Below, one piece after another: positions 1-6,443 of a stretch of 13,229 bases of DNA. The first letter of the stretch is position 1. The number at the start of each line of letters is the position of its first letter. The stretch is from Alphaproteobacteria bacterium (GTDB lineage Bacteria > Pseudomonadota > Alphaproteobacteria > Sphingomonadales > Sphingomonadaceae): NCBI GenBank assembly GCA_028869975.1, contig JAGWQR010000134.1:1-13229 (forward strand), given 5' to 3'. Position numbers and translations under genes: made by a program. The notes beneath the pieces were generated by a model. The model saw only the letters and a list, made by a program, of their open reading frames with translations. It was not told the DNA's origin and did not search any database.

Positions 1-66
1 CTCGGGCCGGTTGAGCCGGACATCGGCGACGCCACCTTTGAAATCGAGAGTGACGCGCTCGGTCAT
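1..66 (-). CDS. Crotonase-family protein (enoyl-CoA hydratase/isomerase), N-terminal fragment
   Basis: Only the first 22 codons are in the window; the gene continues past position 1. The encoded start contains VTLDFKGGVADVRLNRPE, the typical first beta-hairpin of crotonase-fold enzymes, where a V-x-V/I-x-L-N-R-P turn precedes the CoA-binding region. Family members hydrate, isomerise or hydrolyse acyl-CoA thioesters in the cytoplasm; which reaction applies cannot be told from this fragment. Its ATG shares four bases (ATGA) with the stop codon of the flavoprotein gene upstream, so the two are almost certainly translationally coupled members of one operon. The catalytic glutamates and oxyanion-hole residues lie outside the window. 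Confidence 0.72.
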   Translation of the reverse strand, partial: MTERVTLDFKGGVADVRLNRPE

Positions 67-998
67 AGTGCCAACCGCGCCCGCGCCGCCGCATATTCCT
101 GGCGGAGCCGCGCCACAACGGCGGCAGCGGGCACCACCGCATCTACCGCGCCAATCCCCTGCCCGCAGCCCCAGATATCCTTCCATGCCTTCGAGCCGGT
201 ATTGAGATCGGCAAAACTCATCTTGGACGCATCCGATTCAGGGAGGTGATCGGGATCGAGCCCCGCATTCCGAATACTGGGTTTCAAATAATTACCATGC
301 ACGCCGGTAAACAGATTTGTATAGACAATATCATCGGCATGGCTCTCCACCACCATCTGCTTATAGTCGGGCACGGCCACCGCCTCTTCCGTCGCGATGA
401 AGGCCGAGCCGATATACGCCAGATCAGCGCTGCACGCCTGCGCCGCCAGCACCGCGCCGCCATTGGCTATCGCGCCCGAGAGCGCCACCGGCCCATTAAA
501 CCACGCCCGAATCTCCTGCACCAGCGCAAAGGGCGAGAGAGTGCCAGCATGGCCCCCCGCGCCCGCCGCCACCGCGACGATCCCGTCCGCGCCTTTCTCG
601 ATCGCCTTGTGCGCGAACATGTCGTTGATGATGTCGTGGAACACAAAGCCGCCATAGCTGTGCACCGCCTCATAAACATCGGTGCGCGCGCCCAATGAAC
701 AGATCACCAGCGGCACCTGATATTTGACGAGGAGCGCCAGGTCCTCCTCCAGCCGGGGTGTCGATTTATGGACAATGAGGTTGCACGCGAACGGTGCATC
801 GGCATCGGTCAGTTCAGCGCGCAGCCGCTTGAGCCAGACCTCAAGCTGGCCGGGTTGCCGCGCATTGAGCACGGGGAAGGAGCCGACCACGCCCGCCTTG
901 CATTGCGCAATCACCAGCTCGGGCTGCGACAGGATGAACATCGGCGAGCCGATCACTGGCACGGACAATCGGTTTTCCAGAACTTTAGGCAGCGGCAT
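63..998 (-). CDS. Nitronate monooxygenase-like FMN-dependent oxidoreductase (NPD/NMO family)
   Basis: The 311-residue protein is full length for the 2-nitropropane dioxygenase-like TIM-barrel family. An N-terminal I-G-S-P-M stretch (about residues 16-20) starts the barrel. The FMN-phosphate region G-A-G-G-H-A-G (146-152) includes His150, at the position of the catalytic histidine of nitronate monooxygenases. It is followed by S-G-A-I-A-N-G (174-180) and Y-I-G-S-A-F (195-200), the usual second phosphate-binding elements. The ATG is preceded by AAGGGGGA at good spacing. It begins 13 bp after the SDR stop codon and overlaps the crotonase start by ATGA. Family members oxidise alkyl nitronates, but many homologues sit in acyl-CoA operons; the mycobacterial IpdC of steroid-ring catabolism belongs to the same broad family. 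Here the neighbours favour a role on a CoA thioester rather than nitronate detoxification, but that is inference. Confidence 0.85.
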   Translation of the reverse strand: MPLPKVLENRLSVPVIGSPMFILSQPELVIAQCKAGVVGSFPVLNARQPGQLEVWLKRLRAELTDADAPFACNLIVHKSTPRLEEDLALLVKYQVPLVICSLGARTDVYEAVHSYGGFVFHDIINDMFAHKAIEKGADGIVAVAAGAGGHAGTLSPFALVQEIRAWFNGPVALSGAIANGGAVLAAQACSADLAYIGSAFIATEEAVAVPDYKQMVVESHADDIVYTNLFTGVHGNYLKPSIRNAGLDPDHLPESDASKMSFADLNTGSKAWKDIWGCGQGIGAVDAVVPAAAVVARLRQEYAAARARLAL

Positions 999-1011
999 TT
1001 AGTCCCCCTTC

Positions 1012-1794
1012 TCAATCAACCAGGCGCGTACCGCCACTGACAGGAATGTTAATACCGGTCAACCAGGCGCCGGCGCGTGATGACAGGTAAATTACCGCCG
1101 CTGCGATGTCCTCAGGCTCTCCCGTACGCTGGCCGAGCGGCGATCCCGCTTGCGCCATCGCCTCCGGATCATTGAAATCGATCACCCCCGCCGTCATTTT
1201 GCTCGGGAAAAAGCCCGGTGAAATGCAGTTGACGCTGATATTTTCGGGCGCAAGCGTGCGGCCCATATGGCGGCTCATATGCAGCAGGCCCGCTTTGCTC
1301 GCCGAATAGGAATAAGTCTCCCACAGCGGCAGGCCCATGCCATCAATCGAGGCGATGTTGATGACGCGCGCGGGATCATCCCGCGTGGCGGCCGCGCGCA
1401 AAGCGGGCAGCAGCGCCTGCGTCATCCCGAACACGCCGGTAACATTGAGATCGAGCACGCGGGTAAAGCCCGCGCGCGGGAATTTATCAATCGGCGCGCC
1501 CCACGCCGCCCCGGCATTATTCACCAGGATATTGAGCGGGCCCGCCGCATTCACATGCGCGGCCGCCGTCGCAATCCCTTCCTCGGTGCCCAAATCAGCG
1601 GCAAAGCCGGTGCATGGCCCGAACGCGCAGAGTGCCTGCGCCGCTTTCTCTATCGCTTCCCGCTTGCGCGAGCAGATCGTCACGCGCGCGCCTGCCTCCA
1701 GCAGCCCTTGCGCGATCATATAGCCGATTCCGCCCGAACCGCCGGTCACAAATGCGGTCTTGCCCGCAATGTCGAATAATTTCTGGGTGTCCAT
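1012..1794 (-). CDS. Classical short-chain dehydrogenase/reductase (SDR)
   Basis: The 260-residue cytoplasmic NAD(P)-dependent oxidoreductase has every classical SDR landmark. The cofactor motif T-G-G-S-G-G-I-G is at 17-24 and N-N-A-G at 92-95. The catalytic residues are Asn117, Ser149, Tyr163 and Lys167 (Y-S-A-S-K), followed by S-P-G (192-194). Ser42-Arg43-Lys44 after the second beta strand suggests NADP(H) preference. The first codons follow a strong GGGAGGGG ribosome-binding site. It is the first gene of the minus-strand operon and is followed after 13 bp by the flavoprotein and the crotonase. It resembles RhlG/FabG-like ketoacyl reductases, but the substrate cannot be read from sequence; the context points to reduction or oxidation of an acyl-CoA intermediate. 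Confidence 0.9.
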   Translation of the reverse strand: MDTQKLFDIAGKTAFVTGGSGGIGYMIAQGLLEAGARVTICSRKREAIEKAAQALCAFGPCTGFAADLGTEEGIATAAAHVNAAGPLNILVNNAGAAWGAPIDKFPRAGFTRVLDLNVTGVFGMTQALLPALRAAATRDDPARVINIASIDGMGLPLWETYSYSASKAGLLHMSRHMGRTLAPENISVNCISPGFFPSKMTAGVIDFNDPEAMAQAGSPLGQRTGEPEDIAAAVIYLSSRAGAWLTGINIPVSGGTRLVD

Positions 1795-1871
1795 TATCCC
1801 CTCCCGGAATTGCCTTGTCTTCCCACCATAGCTTATGAGCAGCGGGAAGCGAGTCTAACTGGAGAATAATC
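1795..1871. promoter_or_regulatory. Divergent promoter region between the SDR operon and the HSD10-like gene
   Basis: This 77-bp gap separates two divergent starts, so promoters for both directions must lie in or near it. On the plus strand TTGCCT (1810-1815), 17 bases and TTATGA (1833-1838) form a weak sigma70-like pair. GGAGA at 1861-1865 is the ribosome-binding site for the plus-strand gene, and the reverse complement of CCCCTCCC at 1799-1806 serves the SDR. No clear regulator palindrome is visible. The hexamer assignment is tentative; the presence of a divergent control region is the firm part. Confidence 0.4.
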
Positions 1872-2639
1872 ATGAAAATTGCAGGCCATGCCGCCATCAT
1901 CACCGGCGGCGCATCGGGATTGGGCGCGGCCACCGCCGAAATGATCGTGCGCGAGGGCGGAAAGGTCGCCGTTTTCGACATGAATGCAGAGCTGGGCGAG
2001 GCCAAGGCCAGGGAATTGGGCGGACTCTTCTATCGCGTGGATGTCAGCGACGAGGCGCAGGTCACGCAAGCCATCGCCGATGCCCAAGCCAAGCATGGCG
2101 TCGCGCGCATCTGCGTCAACTGCGCAGGCATCGCGACACCGGGCAAGGTGCTCAGCCGGGAAGGCGAGCCGCTGCCGCTTGCCGACTTTGCCCGCGTCAT
2201 CAACATCAACCTGATCGGCACGTTTAACGTCCTCTCGAAATTCGCAGCAGCGCTGCACACGGCGGAACCGGTCAATGCCGATGGCGCACGCGGCGTGATT
2301 ATCAACACTGCCTCGGTCGCGGCCTATGAAGCGCAGATCGGCCAGCCCGCTTATGGCGCCTCGAAAGGCGGTGTAATGGCGCTGACGCTCCCCGTGGCGC
2401 GTGAATTCGCCCGCTATGGCATAAGGGTGATGACGATTGCGCCGGGCATTTTCTGGACGCCAATGATGAAGGGGCTGCCGGAAGAAGCGCAGGCCTCGCT
2501 CGCCACGCAGATTCCGTTCCCGTCGCGACTCGGCACGGCGGCGGAATATGCGCAGCTCGCGCAGGCGATCATCAACCATGACTATCTCAACGGCGAAACC
2601 ATCCGCATGGATGGCGCGATCCGCATGGGCCCGAAATGA
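1872..2639 (+). CDS. 3-hydroxyacyl-CoA dehydrogenase, HSD10-type SDR
   Basis: The 255-residue NAD-dependent SDR has T-G-G-A-S-G-L-G at 11-18. Asp36 at the end of the second beta strand favours NAD. N-C-A-G is at 93-96 and the catalytic residues are Asn113, Ser148, Tyr161 and Lys165. The stretches G-K-V-L-S-R-E-G-E-P (101-110), A-Y-E-A-Q-I-G-Q-P-A-Y (151-161) and A-P-G-I-F-W-T-P-M (200-208) are hallmarks of the HSD10 / type II 3-hydroxyacyl-CoA dehydrogenase group. That group oxidises 3-hydroxyacyl-CoA or 2-methyl-3-hydroxybutyryl-CoA, the latter in isoleucine breakdown. The ATG follows GGAGA at about 7 bp. It is transcribed away from the SDR/flavoprotein/crotonase operon, and beta-oxidation of a related substrate is the natural reading. 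No terminator is evident after the stop codon. Confidence 0.88.
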   Translation: MKIAGHAAIITGGASGLGAATAEMIVREGGKVAVFDMNAELGEAKARELGGLFYRVDVSDEAQVTQAIADAQAKHGVARICVNCAGIATPGKVLSREGEPLPLADFARVININLIGTFNVLSKFAAALHTAEPVNADGARGVIINTASVAAYEAQIGQPAYGASKGGVMALTLPVAREFARYGIRVMTIAPGIFWTPMMKGLPEEAQASLATQIPFPSRLGTAAEYAQLAQAIINHDYLNGETIRMDGAIRMGPK

Positions 2640-2675
2640 CCCAAATGTAAATTTATACCCAAAATGGAGACTTTG

Positions 2676-2683
2676 TTAACCAT
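2676..2683 (+). promoter_or_regulatory. Possible CtrA half-site TTAACCAT upstream of the secreted-protein gene
   Basis: TTAACCAT lies about 75 bp before the TTG start of the secreted-protein gene, in an AT-richer 119-bp intergenic stretch. This octamer is the known half-site type bound by the alphaproteobacterial cell-cycle regulator CtrA, often near genes for surface structures. An 8-mer alone is weak evidence, and I see no second half-site at the canonical 7-base spacing. Confidence 0.25.
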
Positions 2684-2758
2684 AGCTGAGGTAATTTCCA
2701 GCCAGCCATAGTCTGTATTTGCCGGATCGACGGCGCAGGTGAAGCTGGAGACGTTGCT

Positions 2759-4684
2759 TTGAGTGCGTGGCGCACCTTGCTTTGGGGGGCAATTGCAATT
2801 CTGCTTGCGGCTTTCGCAGCGGACGCGGCCTCGGCACGTCTGCGCACAACGCCGGGCTGGTGGGATCCGGATGGCGTGGGCACCGGCTATGACTGGCATT
2901 ACCGCGTGCCGGTCAGCATTGCAGCGGGCACCGCCGCCAACGCGCAGATCGTCGTCAATGTCAATTTCAACAGCCTGCTCAGCCAGATGGGTGTATCCGG
3001 CACGTTCGACAGGAACAGCCCGCGCGTGGTCAATGCTGCAGGCGCACTCGTACCGGTGCAGGAATATAATTACATGATCTATAATGGCGCGACCAACAGC
3101 GTGGCCGGCCAGGGTGAGGTGCGCTTTCTGCTGGATACAACAGCCGCCGCCACAACCACCTATTATATCTATTTCGATATCAGCCAGAACGGAGCCAAGA
3201 ACGCCAACCCGCAGACCCCGATCAACGGCAATTTCGAGCAGGGCACATCGGCAGCGGGCGTCCAGTCTCCCACCAACTGGACCGGCGCGACCGCCGTCGC
3301 CAATTTTCAGGCGCAGGTACGGCCCAGCGAGAGCGTTTCGGTTACGCCCGACTTTGGCGGCGCGGCCATAACGACGGACGGCACCCCCAACACCGGCAGT
3401 AATTCCTACCTGATCGGCTATCGCAACTCGACCCCGGCTGATCCGGGCACCAACAACGCCGCTGGGGCAACCTTGAAGCGCACCATCACCGTGCCCGCAT
3501 CCAACCCCGGCAATCTGGTGTTCCGCTATCGCCCGGAAGGCTGGGACAGCGTCTCTTATGATTATCTGATTGTCGATGTGCTCAACTCAGGCGGTACGGT
3601 GCTCGCCACACTCGTCGGCCCCACCACCACCGCCAACCCGACAACGGCCGCCGCCTATAACCTCTATCCGCCCTCGCCCAATTATGATGTGGGCGGCAAT
3701 GGCATATCGAACGGCAATTCGGGATATGGCGCTTACAACTATATCGATTGCGATACCAACGGCAATCATTATGACGGCATGACCGGCACCTGCGGGGCGC
3801 AGGTCTGGTACACTGTGACCCAGAGCCTGGCCGCCTGGGCGGGGCAGACCATCACGCTGCGCTTCCGCACCTTTTCGGTCTCCAGCTATCAGAGCTGGTA
3901 TTCGATCGATGATGTCGAATGGTCGGTCAATACGGTAACGCCGGGGACCCCGCAGGGCTTTGGCGTGCAGATCAGCGCGCCCGCCGCCAACACCAATTTC
4001 GTGCCCGGCGCCACCATTCCGCTCACCGTGCAGGTTGATGCCAAGCCCACCGCCGCCACAAATCCGGTCACGGTCAATCTTTATGACAATACCGGCGCGC
4101 TCAAAGCCGGGCCTGCTGTGTTGACCGGGAGTGGGGCCACCTATACCGGTTCGATTATCATTCCCAACGGGTCAGCACCGGCAAGCGGCTGGATGCTGCG
4201 TGCATTGGGGCTTGATGCCAGCACCTCCACCGTCGGCGCGACCAACGGCCTTGTGCATATCAGCGGACAGCCCAACACGCCGCTGAGCATGGCCGATTTC
4301 TGGAATATAGATGAGAGCAGCATCAATGTCGTGGCGGCACCGCTCTCGGTCACCAAGCTGGTGACCGTTCTGAGCGACCCGATCAATGGCACCACCAGCC
4401 CCAAGAATATTCCAGGCGCAACCGAACATTATTGCATTACCCTGAGTAACACTGGCACGATGCCCGCCACCAATGTGGGCGCGAATGACCCGCTCCCCAC
4501 CAATGTGACCTTTGTTGCAGGATCACTGCTCGGCGGAACGACATGTGCCAACGCCGCTGCCACCCCGCCAACGGGAATGAGCGTCACCTATGCCGCAACA
4601 CCAGCGCCAACGATTTCGAGCACAATTTCCTCACTCGCAGCGGGGAGCAGCGCCGCGATTGTCTATAATACCACGATCAACTGA
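2759..4684 (+). CDS. Secreted multi-domain beta-rich protein with C-terminal DUF11 repeat
   Basis: The protein is 641 residues from a TTG start, with GGAG 8 bp upstream. That start gives a proper signal peptide: Arg5, a hydrophobic core at about 7-21 and an A-S-A cleavage motif at 24-26. Residues 45-140 (W-H-Y-R-V-P-V onward) look like a DUF2341-type beta domain. Residues 155-395 resemble a jelly-roll, carbohydrate-binding-like module with the F-R-Y-R and W-Y-S-I-D-D-V-E-W signatures; Cys331 and Cys345 could form a disulphide. Residues 400-500 look like an Ig-like domain. Residues 525-641 form one DUF11 repeat (L-S-N-T-G...A-T-N-V) with Cys559 and Cys596. There is no LPXTG, PEP-CTERM or C-terminal membrane anchor, and the protein ends right after the DUF11 fold. 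The likely location is periplasmic, surface or extracellular; function is unknown. It stands alone, and its stop is 6 bp from the convergent DUF4167 stop. Confidence 0.78.
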   Translation: MSAWRTLLWGAIAILLAAFAADAASARLRTTPGWWDPDGVGTGYDWHYRVPVSIAAGTAANAQIVVNVNFNSLLSQMGVSGTFDRNSPRVVNAAGALVPVQEYNYMIYNGATNSVAGQGEVRFLLDTTAAATTTYYIYFDISQNGAKNANPQTPINGNFEQGTSAAGVQSPTNWTGATAVANFQAQVRPSESVSVTPDFGGAAITTDGTPNTGSNSYLIGYRNSTPADPGTNNAAGATLKRTITVPASNPGNLVFRYRPEGWDSVSYDYLIVDVLNSGGTVLATLVGPTTTANPTTAAAYNLYPPSPNYDVGGNGISNGNSGYGAYNYIDCDTNGNHYDGMTGTCGAQVWYTVTQSLAAWAGQTITLRFRTFSVSSYQSWYSIDDVEWSVNTVTPGTPQGFGVQISAPAANTNFVPGATIPLTVQVDAKPTAATNPVTVNLYDNTGALKAGPAVLTGSGATYTGSIIIPNGSAPASGWMLRALGLDASTSTVGATNGLVHISGQPNTPLSMADFWNIDESSINVVAAPLSVTKLVTVLSDPINGTTSPKNIPGATEHYCITLSNTGTMPATNVGANDPLPTNVTFVAGSLLGGTTCANAAATPPTGMSVTYAATPAPTISSTISSLAAGSSAAIVYNTTIN

Positions 4685-4690
4685 ACAGAG

Positions 4691-5413
4691 TCAGGCGGCT
4701 TCTGCTGTGGTTGCCACCTTGCGCGCGCGCCCGCGCTTTTTGGGCGCCGCCACCACTTCGACCTGCGCTTCGTCGGCTAGCTCAGCCCCGGCCGCCGCCA
4801 GCCCGATCGCGGGGGGCAGGGCATCCAGTGGCAGGCCATGCTGCACAGTCTGAGCTGTGGGTGATTCTTCTACCGGAATCGCAGCTGCCTCGTTGCGAAT
4901 GCGTTCAAACGCGCTGCGGCGTGAAGGTCTAGGTTTTGCATTCGTTTCGTCCTCGTCCTGCGGCGCTGCATGTTGACGCGCACCCTGTGCCGGACGTTCG
5001 GCCCGGCGCACATCGATTTCAGGCTCGTCGCTGTCATCATCCTCATGGCCGCTGGTGAAGGCATGTGGCCGCGCGGCGGATTTTTCGCTTTCTCCATCCG
5101 CATCAAAATCGGCGCTATCCCACTCATCGCGGTTGCGCCGTGGCTGCGGCTGCTGATCTTCATAACGCGCGCGCATTTCACTGACAACGCGGAAATAATG
5201 ATCGGCGAATTGCAGATAATACTCGGTCATCACCCGATCCCCGGCAAGCTGCGCATCGCGCGCCATGTTCCGGTATTTTTCGAGCAGTTGCGGGGCATTG
5301 CCGCGCGCGCGATTGTCTATCCGACTGCCATTGCCCTGATTATTGTTATTCCGGTTATTATTGTTGCGGCGGCGCCGGTTATTGTTGTTGTTGCCTTGAC
5401 GAGTATTCAGCAA
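4691..5413 (-). CDS. DUF4167 domain protein, Asn/Arg-rich N-terminus
   Basis: The 240-residue protein carries the DUF4167 core at about residues 33-84, including R-G-N-A-P-Q-L-L-E-K-Y and A-G-D-R-V-M-T-E-Y-Y-L-Q-F-A-D-H-Y. This core is strongly conserved in Alphaproteobacteria and of unknown function. Before it lies a low-complexity Asn/Arg tract (residues 8-28). After it comes an acidic, disordered linker and a basic tail K-K-R-G-R-A-R-K (225-232), suggesting a nucleic-acid- or ribosome-associated protein, by inference only. No in-frame ATG exists: a TGA lies three codons before the chosen TTG, and AAAGGATG provides a ribosome-binding site about 10 bp upstream. DUF4167 genes are commonly neighbours of prfA-prmC, as here, although a 208-bp gap with a candidate ncRNA on the other strand separates them. 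Confidence 0.85.
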   Translation of the reverse strand: MLNTRQGNNNNNRRRRNNNNRNNNNQGNGSRIDNRARGNAPQLLEKYRNMARDAQLAGDRVMTEYYLQFADHYFRVVSEMRARYEDQQPQPRRNRDEWDSADFDADGESEKSAARPHAFTSGHEDDDSDEPEIDVRRAERPAQGARQHAAPQDEDETNAKPRPSRRSAFERIRNEAAAIPVEESPTAQTVQHGLPLDALPPAIGLAAAGAELADEAQVEVVAAPKKRGRARKVATTAEAA

Positions 5414-5429
5414 GTCGGATCATCCTTTG

Positions 5430-5440
5430 CCATAATATGG
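5430..5440. promoter_or_regulatory. Symmetrical -10-like element CCATAATATGG
   Basis: The 11-bp sequence is a perfect palindrome around a central A. On the plus strand it contains CATAAT (5431-5436), one base from the TATAAT consensus and 5-6 bp before the closing stem of the candidate 6S RNA. On the minus strand it contains TATTAT, which could serve the DUF4167 gene. No good -35 hexamer accompanies either reading, so the promoter assignment rests on the -10 element and its position. Confidence 0.4.
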
Positions 5441-5608
5441 TGCTGTGCGTGTCTGCCACGCTCCCCCGGAGACGCTTTTGCATCCGCCCTGCTCAACCAC
5501 ACCATGGAGTTGGCGATAGGAGATTTGGCCGATAGGATGGTCGCACAGGCCTTTGCACACGCGCCATAACCGTCGGCTGACTTGCCCTTAGCGTGCACGC
5601 ACAGCGCT
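5439..5608 (+). ncRNA. ssrS: Candidate 6S RNA (ssrS-like)
   Basis: The gap between prmC and DUF4167 folds into one long rod. Bases 5442-5451 (GCTGTGCGTG) pair perfectly with 5596-5605. Outward the stem extends by G-C and two G-U pairs (5439-5441 with 5606-5608); the G-U pairs work only on the plus strand. After a 5-base bulge on the 5' side (5452-5456), CACGC (5457-5461) pairs with GCGTG (5591-5595). Next comes an open middle containing CTCCCCCGGAGACG. The apical stem is CATCC-GCC (5481-5488) with GGC (5527-5529) and GGATG (5535-5539), capped by a hairpin at 5491-5514. Closing stem with 5' bulge, central bubble and apical rod, at about 165-170 nt, is the plan of 6S RNA, which binds the housekeeping RNA polymerase. 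A TATAAT-like box precedes it and a terminator-like hairpin ends it. I cannot run a covariance search, so the family name is an inference from architecture. Confidence 0.55.
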
Positions 5609-5623
5609 GCCAAGCGCTTTTTT
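5603..5623 (+). terminator. Rho-independent terminator of the candidate 6S RNA
   Basis: AGCGCT (5603-5608), loop GCCA and AGCGCT (5613-5618) form a 6-bp stem with a six-T run (5618-5623) on the plus strand. The only plus-strand unit it could end is the structured RNA just upstream. The hairpin shares its left arm with the 3' side of the RNA's closing stem, so the two pairings compete. The T tract overlaps the prmC stop codon on the other strand. Confidence 0.6.
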
Positions 5624-6443
5624 AATGCGACAGGATCAGGCAGCGATCGCGCCCGCCCAAATCCTGTCGGCAGGTGGCGGTGAGTCCGGACGCAGCGGCG
5701 AGCGCGCTGACGGCTTCGCGCTGGGTGTGGCCGACTTCGAGGCAGGCAATGCCATCAAGCGCGAGGATAGCGGGCAGTTGCGGAATCAGGCGGCGGTAAT
5801 CATCAAGGCCGTCCGCGCCCGCAAACAACGCTGAATGCGGCTCATGGTCGCGGACATCGGGTGCGAGTGCGGCACCGTTCTCGACATAGGGCGGGTTGCA
5901 CAGGATGAGGTCAAAGCGCCCTTCCAGCCCCGCGCACCAATCCCCGGGCTGGAAACACGCCCGCTCCGCCAGCCCAAGCGCCTCGGCATTCCCGCGCGCG
6001 ACGCCAAGCGCAGCCTCAGACGCATCCACGCCCAGGCCGTGCGCCTCCGGCCATTCGCTGAGCGCTGCCAGCAGCAGCGCGCCCGATCCGGTGCCGAGAT
6101 CAACGATATGGCGCGGCGCGGCGCGGGGTTTGAAGTATCCCAAAGCCGCCTCGATCAAAGTCTCGCTATCGGGGCGGGGGATCAGCACAGCGGGCGTGAC
6201 GCGCAATTCCAGCCCCCAGAACTCCTTGTGGCCGAGAATATACGCCACCGGCTCATAAGCGAGCCGCCGCGCGATCAACGCCTCGAACGCCTCGGGCACC
6301 CTATCGGGGGACTGCCCCAGCAGCAGCGCCTCCCGACGCACCCCACACGCATGGGCGAGCAGCAGCTCCGCATCAAGCCTGGGGGTGTCTGAAATAGCGG
6401 CGAGACGGGCACTGGCCACCCGCAGCGCCTCAATCGGCTCCAT
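5622..6443 (-). CDS. prmC: Peptide chain release factor N5-glutamine methyltransferase
   Basis: The 273-residue protein methylates the glutamine of the GGQ motif in release factors RF1 and RF2, using S-adenosylmethionine. A helical N-terminal domain (1-75) binds the factor. The SAM-binding motif D-L-G-T-G-S-G is at 115-121. The signature N-P-P-Y (183-186) holds the substrate amide. I-P-R-P-D-S-E-T at 88-95 is the conserved PrmC segment before the Rossmann fold. It overlaps prfA by 14 bp, placing the modifying enzyme directly after its substrate gene, the usual bacterial arrangement. The length is typical and nothing looks broken. Confidence 0.95.
   Translation of the reverse strand: MEPIEALRVASARLAAISDTPRLDAELLLAHACGVRREALLLGQSPDRVPEAFEALIARRLAYEPVAYILGHKEFWGLELRVTPAVLIPRPDSETLIEAALGYFKPRAAPRHIVDLGTGSGALLLAALSEWPEAHGLGVDASEAALGVARGNAEALGLAERACFQPGDWCAGLEGRFDLILCNPPYVENGAALAPDVRDHEPHSALFAGADGLDDYRRLIPQLPAILALDGIACLEVGHTQREAVSALAAASGLTATCRQDLGGRDRCLILSH

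Noticed and set aside
5407..5613. 68-codon minus-strand frame between prmC and DUF4167, starting TTG
   Set aside because: There is no ribosome-binding site, the sequence is unrecognised, and the frame coincides with the structured 6S-like RNA and runs into the DUF4167 start; more likely fortuitous.
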